From an uncultured Flavobacteriales bacterium (GTDB lineage Bacteria; Bacteroidota; Bacteroidia; Flavobacteriales_D; Crocinitomicaceae), in NCBI GenBank assembly GCA_937876195.1, contig CALEIK010000023.1, positions 186,001 through 250,000 of the forward strand: 64,000 nucleotides of DNA, written 5' to 3'. Position 1 is the first letter of the stretch. Each line of letters begins with the position of its first letter. Below the pieces are notes generated by a model. It was not told where the DNA came from, searched no databases, and saw nothing but the letters and a program-made list of their open reading frames with translations. The position numbers were made by a program, and so were the translations under genes. Positions 51,212 through 60,415 of the stretch are shown here, piece after piece.

Positions 51212-52846
51212 CTATGGAGCGACAAAGCGCATCATTTCAGCACATAAAATTGCACCATATGTACCGAGTGCATAACCGAGAACAGCCAAAATTGCACCTA
51301 CACTAGCAAGAGATGGATGAAATGCTGCTGCAACAATTGGTGCAGAAGCTGCTCCACCTATATTTGCCTTTGATCCAACCGCGACAAAAAAGAACGGTGC
51401 TTTGATGATTTTAGCTACAATGAATAAAATCAGAATATGTACCAACATCCAAATGATTCCTACCAAGATTAACTGTGGTTCCTCTACAGCTTTTTGAAGT
51501 TCCATCTTCATTCCTATCGTCGCGACAAGAATGTAAATAAAAACAGTCCCAATTTTTGAGGCTCCAGCACCTTCATATTTTCGCAATTTGGTCAATGATA
51601 AGAGAAGACCTCCTGTCGTCGCAATTACCACCAACCAGAAAAAAGAACTCGCAAAGGGCGATTCTGGTCCTAACCAAGCTGTCATCACCTCGGCCAAGTA
51701 CGCTCCAAAATAATGCGAAAACGCAACAATTCCAAACGTAATTCCTGCAATCATCATGTAATCCGATAGTGTGGGTTGCTTCGCGATTGAATCTTGGTAC
51801 TTCCCTACCCTTTCTTTCAAATCTTCGATTGAAGAAGTGTCCGCCTTTAACCAACGATCAAATTTTTCTGTTCGAGCTGCTCCCCATAGTAAAAACGCCA
51901 TCCATAGGTTCGCAACTACAATATCAACGGTAACCATTTTCCCGTATAAGTCGGGATTGTACTTGTACGTCTCCAACATGGCAGCTTGGTTTGCACCACC
52001 ACCAATCCAACTTCCAGCCAGCGTAGAAAAACCTCTCCATGCGGAATCATTTCCGATCCCACCAACGACTTCAGGGTCAATGTATGAATAGATTAAAATC
52101 GCGACAGGACCTCCAATAATAATTCCAACCGTGGCTGTAATAAACATAATCAGTGCCTTTGGTCCTAGGTTAATAATTCCTTTGAAGTCGATTCCTAGGG
52201 TCATTAAAATTAAGGCTCCTGGCAACAAGTAATCTTTTGCCATGTTATACAATCCAGAGTACTCTTTGGAGATCAGACCAAGTGCATCAAGAACAGCTGG
52301 AATTAAATAACACAATAACAGCGCTGGAACGAACATGTAAAACTTCTTCCAACGCTTATTTTGAAGACTTGAAGTATAGAAGATAAACGCTAGGACAACT
52401 GCCAACAATCCAAATACAATCGTGTCGGAAACAAACGTTGGACGGTCTCTGTATTCAACACTTAGTGAAACAGATTCATTGCCATTCGATTTAAATTGCA
52501 AGGGTTTTCCGTTGCAAAAAACTGTAATCGTTATTTTCCGTGATGCTTCAATTCCTTGAATTAAAAACGGTTTCATTTCACTGAATACCGTTAGACTTTC
52601 AACATCCTCGCTACTGAGTTCGACTACCATTGAATCTACGTTCTTTGGGACATCCATGTAACTGAAATCCACTAGAATGTTTTCCTTTCCTTCAATGACA
52701 AGGGAGTTTTCGACACTCATGTTGATGTACTCAAAATCACCTACCTCAAGTTGATTCATCTTTACACTGTCCAACTGTTCAATAGTTTGTCCAGTCGTCC
52801 ATAGCGTTCCTCCTAGCAAGCAAAATAAAAGCGTAATCGTTTTCAT
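51212..52846 (-). CDS. DUF819 family membrane protein with exported N-terminal domain
   Basis: A 544-residue protein. The C-terminal 400 residues are a DUF819 integral membrane protein with about ten helices, including ALILMTLGIDFKGIINLGPK, GGGANQAAMLETYKY, KIGTVFIYILVATIGMKMEL and AVGSKANIGGAASAPIVAAAF. DUF819 resembles sodium-coupled anion transporters, but the substrate is unknown. Before it lies a signal peptide (MKTITLLFCLLGGTLWTTGQ) and about 115 residues of beta-rich periplasmic domain (VVELSSEDVESLTVFSEMKP; ITVFCNGKPLQF), which is unusual for the family. It is preceded by the POT operon terminator, so it is probably monocistronic. Confidence 0.83.
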   Translation of the reverse strand: MKTITLLFCLLGGTLWTTGQTIEQLDSVKMNQLEVGDFEYINMSVENSLVIEGKENILVDFSYMDVPKNVDSMVVELSSEDVESLTVFSEMKPFLIQGIEASRKITITVFCNGKPLQFKSNGNESVSLSVEYRDRPTFVSDTIVFGLLAVVLAFIFYTSSLQNKRWKKFYMFVPALLLCYLIPAVLDALGLISKEYSGLYNMAKDYLLPGALILMTLGIDFKGIINLGPKALIMFITATVGIIIGGPVAILIYSYIDPEVVGGIGNDSAWRGFSTLAGSWIGGGANQAAMLETYKYNPDLYGKMVTVDIVVANLWMAFLLWGAARTEKFDRWLKADTSSIEDLKERVGKYQDSIAKQPTLSDYMMIAGITFGIVAFSHYFGAYLAEVMTAWLGPESPFASSFFWLVVIATTGGLLLSLTKLRKYEGAGASKIGTVFIYILVATIGMKMELQKAVEEPQLILVGIIWMLVHILILFIVAKIIKAPFFFVAVGSKANIGGAASAPIVAAAFHPSLASVGAILAVLGYALGTYGAILCAEMMRFVAP

Positions 52847-52862
52847 GTCCTATTTGTTTTAA

Positions 52863-52895
52863 GCAAAAAAACAGCACCTGAGCGCTGTTTTTTTA
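52863..52895 (-). terminator. Rho-independent terminator of the POT transporter pair
   Basis: Stem AAACAGC (52869-52875) / GCTGTTT (52884-52890) with T tracts on both sides, just after the second POT gene stop on the minus strand. Confidence 0.78.
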
Positions 52896-52911
52896 GTGTA
52901 GTTATTTCGTT

Positions 52912-54708
52912 TTATCGAACTCCATGCATTAGTTTCTTAATGATCGGCGACATTACAATAGAAAGTGCCCCTAATACAATTGGAATAATTGTCAGTATCC
53001 AGAAAAACGTACTGATTCCTTGTTCTTCAGCAATTTTTTCAGAGGATTCCCCGAAAATACCTGCAACTTTCATCCCTATCGCAATAGCTAGGTACCAGAT
53101 TCCAAACATCATGGCAATCATCTTACCTGGTACCAATTTACTTACGTAAGAAAGTCCCACAGGTGATGTACATAACTCTCCCATCGTATGAAACAGGTAG
53201 ACAAGTACTAACCAAAACATACTAACACTTGCAGTTGTTGCGCCTGGCTCAATTCCACCAGCACCGTATGCCACACATGCCATACCTAGACCCAGTAAAC
53301 CTAATCCCATTCCATATTTCACGTTGGCTGATGGATTGTATTTACTTTCCCACCATTTAGAAAACAGCGGAGCTAATGCAATAATAAATAGCGAATTAAG
53401 AACCCCAAACCAAGATGCAGGTACGCTTGAGGTTTCCTTTTGAAATTCAACCACCAACATCCAAATAGCGACGGACCAAATTATTACAAAACTAAATCCC
53501 AATATTACATTTGCTAATGCATACTTTTTAAATGTTTGCTTAAACAGTAAAAACAGCACCCAGCTAATAATTCCCAAAGGAACAAGTGTCATCAGGCTAT
53601 TTACCACGTTAAAAATCATCATCCCGCTACCTTCCAATGAGCGATCAGTATAATCGCGTGCGAAAGTTGTTAATGTACTTGGAGCTTGTTCAAAAATTGC
53701 CCAGAAAAAGATGGTTAAAAATGCAAAAAAGGAAACTGCTAGCATTTTGTCTCTGGTAACTGCACCATATTGTGTAAGACGATAAATCAAAAGAAATAAA
53801 AACAGTGCCAAGGCAAAAAGAATCGTAAATAACGTTCCCGACATCCCAAAAACTGAAAAATTCAGAATATTCACATCGTATATTTTTGATGCCGGGTCAT
53901 TAATTATCCATACTAAACCAAGGGTCACCATAATTCCAATTAGAACCATTTGCCAAGTCGTAAAAGGAACGCTGTCAGTATCTGGATGAATCGATCTTTT
54001 CTTGGAAGTTGAGTCCAATACTTCTGATTTTGGATCCATTTCAAGAACACCTGAATCTATCACACTATCTTTTTTAGGCTTCTTACCTATATCACCAAAT
54101 ATATTCTGAGACAACCAAAATTGAAGCATTCCAAAGAACATAAATATTCCGGCCAAACCAAATCCTATACTCCACCCTACTTTTTCACCAAGATATCCAC
54201 ACAACAAAATACCCAGAAACGCTCCAGCATTTACCCCCATGTAAAATATAGTATAAGCACCATCCTTTTTCTGTGGTCTATCAACATACATGTGAGAAAT
54301 AATTGAGGTCATATTCGGCTTAAAAAATCCACTTCCAAAAACTAAAAGTGTAAGCCCTGTATAGATCGACCATGTCGTCTCTACCGCCATAGATGCGTGC
54401 CCTAAAGTCATTAAGACTGCACCGACAATAACCGCTTTTCTGTAGCCCCATACTTTATCAGCAAAATACCCACCAAGCATGGTAGAGAGATATACCAATG
54501 CTGTATACGAACCAAACAATGCATATGCATTCTCTTTGGGCCAACCCCATCCGTTATCCATCAACGATGCTGTCAAAAACATTACCAGCAAAGCTCGCAT
54601 TCCATAATAGGAAAAACGTTCCCACATTTCGGTGAAGAACAAAACGAACAATCCTGATGGGTGACCTAGGACTGTTGACTTAAACATATCGTTACTCTGG
54701 TTTGACAT
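52912..54708 (-). CDS. POT family proton-coupled peptide transporter (second copy)
   Basis: A 598-residue inner-membrane transporter of di- and tripeptides with about 14 helices. The POT motif is intact: FFTEMWERFSYYGMRALLVM (about 24-43), with ExxERF for proton coupling; FYMGVNAGAFLG follows near 155. A long hydrophilic loop (KKPKKDSVIDSGVLE to SIHPDTDS) lies between helices 6 and 7. It is paralogous to the gene at 54734 and lies 25 bases after it, so the two are probably one operon. Homology over the whole length suggests tandem duplication. Confidence 0.92.
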   Translation of the reverse strand: MSNQSNDMFKSTVLGHPSGLFVLFFTEMWERFSYYGMRALLVMFLTASLMDNGWGWPKENAYALFGSYTALVYLSTMLGGYFADKVWGYRKAVIVGAVLMTLGHASMAVETTWSIYTGLTLLVFGSGFFKPNMTSIISHMYVDRPQKKDGAYTIFYMGVNAGAFLGILLCGYLGEKVGWSIGFGLAGIFMFFGMLQFWLSQNIFGDIGKKPKKDSVIDSGVLEMDPKSEVLDSTSKKRSIHPDTDSVPFTTWQMVLIGIMVTLGLVWIINDPASKIYDVNILNFSVFGMSGTLFTILFALALFLFLLIYRLTQYGAVTRDKMLAVSFFAFLTIFFWAIFEQAPSTLTTFARDYTDRSLEGSGMMIFNVVNSLMTLVPLGIISWVLFLLFKQTFKKYALANVILGFSFVIIWSVAIWMLVVEFQKETSSVPASWFGVLNSLFIIALAPLFSKWWESKYNPSANVKYGMGLGLLGLGMACVAYGAGGIEPGATTASVSMFWLVLVYLFHTMGELCTSPVGLSYVSKLVPGKMIAMMFGIWYLAIAIGMKVAGIFGESSEKIAEEQGISTFFWILTIIPIVLGALSIVMSPIIKKLMHGVR

Positions 54709-54733
54709 TTTAATCTAGTTTTCTGGTTTAGTT

Positions 54734-56359
54734 TTAATTAATTCCGTGCATTAATTTTTTTAGTGGAAAGCTTAGAATAAATAGTAAGATCCCTGCCCCA
54801 ATTGGTATATAAACTAATATTTCAAAGAAATCAGCCATTGTTGATCCCTTAGCAATTTTTTCCATGTATCCTGAGAAAGAACCTGCTATCTTATTCCCCA
54901 TTGCAGAAGCGAAAAACCAGATTCCGAACATGATTCCAACCAAGCGCTTGGGGGATAACTTACTTACATAAGAAAGTCCTACTGGTGATAACGATAGCTC
55001 TCCCATCGTATGAAGTAAATATGCCAAAACTAAAAAGATCATGCTCACTTTTTGCAGTGGAGCAGCACCATCAGATATGATACTTGATGAGCCAATAATC
55101 ATTGGAATAAATCCTAATCCCAGAAGAACTAATCCTATTGCAAATTTTTGTGGACCATTTGGATTCATTTTCGTCTTTGCTAACCTCGCCCATAGAAATG
55201 AGAATAATGGCGCTAAGGTAAAAATGAAGAGTGCATTTAAACTCTGAAACCAAGTCGCAGGCACCTCTGCATTTTCAGCTCTAAATTGATCATAAATCAT
55301 GAAACCTGTTATTCCTAATAAAATTAAGATACTTAGTCCCATAAAGCCCATTGCTGCCCTATAATCCTTTCCTAATTTCCTAAGTGTTCCTATAAAGAGC
55401 CACAACAAAATCCCCACTGGTAAAAGTGAAATAATCGAACTCACCACTTTAAATCCAAAACCATCTCCTGACAAGCTTCGATCGGTGTATTCACTCGCAA
55501 AAATATTCATACTACTTCCTGCTTGTTCAAACGCTGCCCAGAAAAAGATAGAGAAGAATGCTAAAACTCCTACAACAATTAAACGTTGAGTTTCGACTTT
55601 TGTCAATCCCTTCTTAGTAATACTTTCTACCGAATCAATGATATCGGTGTGATCATCAAGATTTCCCGTTGCTTGTTTCTTCTTTTTTGCTGGCGCAAGT
55701 CCAATGTTACCGAACATTTTTTGAGAAAGTTGAAACTGAATCATTCCGATCACCATAAAGACTCCTGCTAAACCAAATCCGTAGTGCCAGCCAATCGATT
55801 CAGCCAAGTAACCACAAAGAATAGAACCTAAAAAGGCACCGACATTAATCCCTTGATAAAAAATAGTGTATCCAGAATCCTTTTTCGCTGATCCTTCTGG
55901 GTACAGTTGACCAACGATTGAAGAAATGTTTGGTTTAAAGAAACCGTTTCCGATAATTAAGAGAGCCAATCCTAAATAAAAAGCTGGCATAGGCTCAAAT
56001 GCTAAGGCAAAATGTCCGAGTGACATTAAAATCGCACCGTAAGTGATTGCTCGTCTAAACCCTAGCAATTTATCTGCGACAATACCACCTAATATTGGTG
56101 TAATATAGACCAACATAGTATACCAACCATATAAATCACCCGCCTCTTCTGAGCTCCAGCCTAATCCTGGATTGTCAGAGTTAATTTCCTCAACCAAATA
56201 CAGCACTAGTAATGCACGCATCCCATAATACGAAAAACGTTCCCACATCTCTGTAAAAAATAATACAAAAAGTCCTACTGGATGCCCAAATAACTGTGTA
56301 TCAGAAGCAACGTTTGCGCTATCTCCATTGTTGATGTCATTACTAATATCTTGGCTCAT
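54734..56359 (-). CDS. POT family proton-coupled peptide transporter (first copy)
   Basis: A 541-residue member of the same family as the downstream gene, with the same FFTEMWERFSYYGMRALLVL motif (about 32-51), the second POT signature FYQGINVGAFLG and the same C-terminal end (MGELSLSPVGLSYVSKL, KKLMHG). It has a shorter central loop than its neighbour (PAKKKKQATGNLDD). It is upstream in the shared transcript. Proton-driven uptake of small peptides at the inner membrane is expected; differences between the copies probably change specificity, but this cannot be read from sequence alone. Confidence 0.92.
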   Translation of the reverse strand: MSQDISNDINNGDSANVASDTQLFGHPVGLFVLFFTEMWERFSYYGMRALLVLYLVEEINSDNPGLGWSSEEAGDLYGWYTMLVYITPILGGIVADKLLGFRRAITYGAILMSLGHFALAFEPMPAFYLGLALLIIGNGFFKPNISSIVGQLYPEGSAKKDSGYTIFYQGINVGAFLGSILCGYLAESIGWHYGFGLAGVFMVIGMIQFQLSQKMFGNIGLAPAKKKKQATGNLDDHTDIIDSVESITKKGLTKVETQRLIVVGVLAFFSIFFWAAFEQAGSSMNIFASEYTDRSLSGDGFGFKVVSSIISLLPVGILLWLFIGTLRKLGKDYRAAMGFMGLSILILLGITGFMIYDQFRAENAEVPATWFQSLNALFIFTLAPLFSFLWARLAKTKMNPNGPQKFAIGLVLLGLGFIPMIIGSSSIISDGAAPLQKVSMIFLVLAYLLHTMGELSLSPVGLSYVSKLSPKRLVGIMFGIWFFASAMGNKIAGSFSGYMEKIAKGSTMADFFEILVYIPIGAGILLFILSFPLKKLMHGIN

Positions 56360-56614
56360 ACTAATTCATTTATTTTCGAGTTCGTGAATTTAACAATATT
56401 TTAGAAAAAAGTACCCGATTTTCAATTTTGAGCAACTTTTTTCTTGAGGATTTAACAAGTGAATCTGTTTGTTTAATTCTCTTTGCGCGGCTTTATCCAC
56501 AACAGACTTTCATTATCACCTGATTTACAATCACTCACGATGGCAATCACACCTTTTTGTTACTTCCTCAACACTTGTGCATTACCATTTAAGAAACCCA
56601 TAAAAACTAGAGAC

Positions 56615-58372
56615 ATGGCAGGAGGAAAAGAAACACCCAGACAAAAAATGATTGGAATGATGTACCTTGTTTTGACAGCACTACTGGCATTAAATGTTTC
56701 AAAATCAATACTGGACGCATTCGTTGCAATTGAGGAAAACATTCAAGAAGCAAACTTAACTGAACTCTTTCGTGGAAATGAGAAAAGTGCTGAAATTACA
56801 GAGACAAGCTTAGATACATCGAATCTCCCAAGAGCGAAAAAAGCAAAACGCTTAGAAAAAACAGTTAATCAAATCGATAAAATAACGGCTGAACGGATCC
56901 ATTTCATCGATGCCCTAAAAATTCAGTTACTTGACGAATGTGGCGAAGACATTTCAACCGTTGGAAACCCTACCTCAATTCTTCTCGAGAAATTTGATGC
57001 CGCTACGAAAATTTTGAAACCAGTTCGTATGAAATTGGAACAGGTTCAAGGGAAAGATCGATACGACGAAGTAATGCAAATCATGATCGGGGGCGACATT
57101 AAAAAACCGACAGGAAAGGGCATGGAATTATGGTCAAATTTTAACAGCTTCAGAACGGAATTGACAGAAATTATTGCCTCATCGCAATTACGCGTATCTG
57201 ACGACGGAAAGATCATCCAAGATAAACGATACTCGTTTAAGGCACCTGTAGTCAATACGTTTTCAGATCAAAAAGACCTTACTCAAAAGTTAAGCAACGC
57301 CCTGAAAAGTGTTCATCCGGATGATCAAGCGCAATTGCTTGATATCTACACTTCTTTGACCAAACAAGAATATGCAACGGTTCACGATGTGAAAGACGTA
57401 CATTGGATTGGTAAAACATTTGATCACGCACCCATCGTCGCGGCGATTGCTTCCCTTTCTTCATTGCAAAAGGACATTCTTTCTGCACGAGCAAAAGCTG
57501 TTGCACTGATCCGTGGGAGAATTGGCGGCGGCGAATATTCCTTCAACAAGATCATTCCTCTCGCCTACGGCCCTGAAGTGGTCAACGCCAATGAAGAATT
57601 TACGGTAGAAGTATTGATGGCTGCCTACGACTCGGACAAACAACCCGAAGTGACACTCAACGGAGAAGTTATAACCGAAGTCAGAGACGGAAAAGGATTT
57701 GTCAAAGTGCAAGCGACTGGCAGTGAAATGGAACTAAAAGGAACGGTTTCTGTGCGCAACAAGGCTGGTGTAAGAAAAACGCTGGACTGGACAAAACGCG
57801 TTCGGGTAATGAAACCAGCAGGATCGATTGAGATTCCAGGATACAACATTCTATACAATTCATACGACAATATTGTGGACCCAACGGCTTCAGGTTTTCC
57901 AGAAACGGTTTTAACAGGAACCAATGTCAATATTCGAAAGTCCAATGGAAAATATGTTGTAATCCCATCCAGTGGAGTAAAAACTGCCTCTTTGACCGTT
58001 TCAGGAAGAACAGCTGATGGAAATTTGGTTACTTTAAAACGAATGGAGTACAAAGTAGCCAACTTACCCAAGCCCGATTTATACTGGGGTGCTTCGGTCG
58101 CTGGAACAGATGCTTCCGTATTTAATACAGCTCTTAACGCTAAATACGGACCAGAAATTCCCTTGAATGCCGAATTCACGATCGAAAAATGGATTTGTCA
58201 AGTCGATAAAGCCTCTGGTCCTCCAAGAATAGGACGTGGTAACAATTTGCAATCAGCAAGAGATTATCTCTCCGTTGCACCAAAAGGAAGTTGGGTGACA
58301 ATTGTGTGTGACGTGCGACCTAAAGGTGGTGGGGTGTTAATGAAGGTAACAGGAGCATTTAGGATTCAGTAA
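56615..58372 (+). CDS. GldM/PorM homologue, not in a gldKLMN cluster
   Basis: A 585-residue homologue of GldM (PorM), the inner-membrane and periplasmic motor-stator subunit of T9SS and gliding motility. The N-terminus is diagnostic: MAGGKETPRQKMIGMMYLVL, followed by the single transmembrane helix (MMYLVLTALLALNV) and ILDAFVAIEENIQ. A long helical and then beta-rich periplasmic region follows, ending in GGGVLMKVTGAFRIQ. The frame stays open 44 codons upstream to 56483, but that extension is not like GldM; the ATG at 56615 is chosen. No gldK, gldL or gldN is adjacent, so it is probably a paralogue. Confidence 0.85.
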   Translation: MAGGKETPRQKMIGMMYLVLTALLALNVSKSILDAFVAIEENIQEANLTELFRGNEKSAEITETSLDTSNLPRAKKAKRLEKTVNQIDKITAERIHFIDALKIQLLDECGEDISTVGNPTSILLEKFDAATKILKPVRMKLEQVQGKDRYDEVMQIMIGGDIKKPTGKGMELWSNFNSFRTELTEIIASSQLRVSDDGKIIQDKRYSFKAPVVNTFSDQKDLTQKLSNALKSVHPDDQAQLLDIYTSLTKQEYATVHDVKDVHWIGKTFDHAPIVAAIASLSSLQKDILSARAKAVALIRGRIGGGEYSFNKIIPLAYGPEVVNANEEFTVEVLMAAYDSDKQPEVTLNGEVITEVRDGKGFVKVQATGSEMELKGTVSVRNKAGVRKTLDWTKRVRVMKPAGSIEIPGYNILYNSYDNIVDPTASGFPETVLTGTNVNIRKSNGKYVVIPSSGVKTASLTVSGRTADGNLVTLKRMEYKVANLPKPDLYWGASVAGTDASVFNTALNAKYGPEIPLNAEFTIEKWICQVDKASGPPRIGRGNNLQSARDYLSVAPKGSWVTIVCDVRPKGGGVLMKVTGAFRIQ

Positions 58373-58438
58373 TTATGGAAGATGGGTTGAAAGCTATATA
58401 ATATTTTCATCAATCCTATTTCTAAAACTAAAGTTTTA

Positions 58439-58446
58439 TAGATTTG
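58439..58446 (+). promoter_or_regulatory. Candidate -7 promoter element for M1 aminopeptidase
   Basis: TAGATTTG matches TAnnTTTG and lies 22 bases before the ATG at 58468. Confidence 0.35.
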
Positions 58447-58467
58447 TGAACTGAATCTTAAGTTTCT

Positions 58468-60360
58468 ATGAAATATATCCTTTTTCTCCTGTCAATTTCT
58501 CAGCTTCTTCTCATTTCTTGTTCGCAAGGTGAAAACGAAAACACCAGTGACGAATCAGCACTTGACGAGCTAGTGAAGGACAATCACTCGTACTCCAATC
58601 ACCACGAGATTAGTACGACGCATTTGCACCTTGAACTGGACGTGAACTTTGAAAATAAGACCATCTATGGCGTGGCGCGTCACGAAATGAGTGCACATAC
58701 CACAACAGAAGCGATTTTTGACATAAAAGATGTAGAAATTAAGCGTGTAACCATCGGAAAGGGAGATGAGAAACCCACAGATTATGTCATTGGAAAGTAC
58801 GATGAGCTGTTAGGTTCCCCGCTAACTGTGACAATTGACAAGGACACCAAATACATCAATATTTACTATCAAACGACAGAAAAATCGGAGGCGTTGGATT
58901 GGCTTTCACCTGAATTGACTTCAGGGAAAAAACACCCATTTCTCTATACGCAAAGTCAAGCGGTTTTGGCAAGAACATGGATTCCACTGCAGGATACACC
59001 GATGAATCGGATCACCTATTCGGCAGACGTGAAGGTTCCAGTAGAATTGTTAGCGATCATGAGTGCTGAAAATCCGACAGTGAAAAATGAAACGGGTGAG
59101 TACAGTTTCAAGATGAAGCAACGTATTCCTTCGTACTTGATCGCACTTGCTGTTGGTGATTTGACCTATACCTCGCTAAGTGATAATTCTGGCATCTATT
59201 CAGAACCCGAATTAGCAGAAGCGTGCGCATACGAGTTCGAAGATTTGCCTCAAATGATTGAAATTGCAGAAAACATCTACGGACCCTATCAATGGGAACA
59301 ATACGACGTAATCATGCTTCCTTACTCTTTTCCTTTTGGTGGAATGGAGAACCCACGATTGACATTTGCCAATCCAACATTGCTGGCTGGTGATAAAAGT
59401 TTGGTTTCGGTGATTGCGCACGAGTTGGCGCATTCATGGTCGGGAAATTTAGTAACCAATGCGACATGGGACGATTTTTGGCTGAACGAAGGGTTCACTG
59501 TTTATTTCGAAAACCGAATCATGGAAAAGATTGAAGGCAAAGAGATTGCCGACATTCTAGCAATTATTGAATACCAAGACCTCATGGCGACAATGAGTGA
59601 AATTGAAAACAGCGACCACCCAGAAGATAGTGAACTTAAACTGCGATTGGAGCACCGAAATCCAGATGATGGTATGACGGACGTTGCGTACGTGAAAGGC
59701 GCTTATTTCTTGCGTACATTAGAGAAGGAAGTGGGAAGGAAAAAACTCGATCAATTTTTATTGAATTATTTCAATAACCACGCGTTTAAGTCGATCACAA
59801 CAGAAGATTTCGTTGCTGACTTAAACAAAGAATTACTGGAACCTAATAAAATTTCGTTCAATGTCAACGAGTGGATTTACCAACAAGGAATTCCTGAGAA
59901 CGCCATTCAACTTACCTCTCCCCGACTGACAGCCATGGACGATTTAGCGAAACGGGTCAACAGTGGTGAAGATGTGTTTAAAGGTAAGTTTCTGCAACTG
60001 AAACGTGGCGATTATATCACGCAAGAGTGGCAAACGTTTGTGCGAAGTTTGAATGAAGGCGTTTCACCTGAAACCCTGGCTAAGTTGGATCGACAATTTC
60101 AATTTAGTGCAGATGCAAATCCCGCAATTAAGTCTGACTGGTTCAAATTGGCGGTGCGAAACGGGTACAAAGGAGCACGTCCAGAAATGGAAAAATACTT
60201 AATCAAAATCGGTCGAAGATGGTTTATTGAAGGAATTTACCAAACCTTGATGGACTCAAAAGATCCTTCAGATAAAGCTTTCGCGATGTATACGTTTGAA
60301 AAAGCGAAGAATGGTTATCACGCAGTGACAAGGAATACGGTCCAGGAAATCATCAACTGA
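58468..60360 (+). CDS. M1 family aminopeptidase, lipoprotein (leukotriene A4 hydrolase-like)
   Basis: A 630-residue zinc metallopeptidase with a lipoprotein signal (MKYILFLLSISQLLLISC, cysteine at 18), so it is anchored to the periplasmic face or the outer membrane. The N-terminal beta domain has STTHLHLELDVNFENKTIYG. The catalytic domain has FGGMENPRLTFANPTLL and the zinc motif HELAHSWSGNLVTNATWDDF, with the third ligand in WLNEGFTVYFE (HExxH-N18-E). The C-terminal helical domain (about 490-630) resembles the leukotriene A4 hydrolase group. It removes N-terminal amino acids from peptides; peptide transporters are nearby. Confidence 0.92.
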   Translation: MKYILFLLSISQLLLISCSQGENENTSDESALDELVKDNHSYSNHHEISTTHLHLELDVNFENKTIYGVARHEMSAHTTTEAIFDIKDVEIKRVTIGKGDEKPTDYVIGKYDELLGSPLTVTIDKDTKYINIYYQTTEKSEALDWLSPELTSGKKHPFLYTQSQAVLARTWIPLQDTPMNRITYSADVKVPVELLAIMSAENPTVKNETGEYSFKMKQRIPSYLIALAVGDLTYTSLSDNSGIYSEPELAEACAYEFEDLPQMIEIAENIYGPYQWEQYDVIMLPYSFPFGGMENPRLTFANPTLLAGDKSLVSVIAHELAHSWSGNLVTNATWDDFWLNEGFTVYFENRIMEKIEGKEIADILAIIEYQDLMATMSEIENSDHPEDSELKLRLEHRNPDDGMTDVAYVKGAYFLRTLEKEVGRKKLDQFLLNYFNNHAFKSITTEDFVADLNKELLEPNKISFNVNEWIYQQGIPENAIQLTSPRLTAMDDLAKRVNSGEDVFKGKFLQLKRGDYITQEWQTFVRSLNEGVSPETLAKLDRQFQFSADANPAIKSDWFKLAVRNGYKGARPEMEKYLIKIGRRWFIEGIYQTLMDSKDPSDKAFAMYTFEKAKNGYHAVTRNTVQEIIN

Positions 60361-60415
60361 GCATCATAGTAACCTTGATATCCGAAGTTCTGAGAAGAAG
60401 TGAAACACCTCCAAT

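Noticed and set aside
56493..56501. Perfect DnaA box TTATCCACA upstream of the gldM homologue
   Set aside because: A single nine-base match in 64 kb is expected by chance and has no neighbours.
57625..58179. 184-codon open frame antisense to the gldM homologue
   Set aside because: It lies wholly inside a well-supported gene, has no family-like composition, and looks like a shadow frame.
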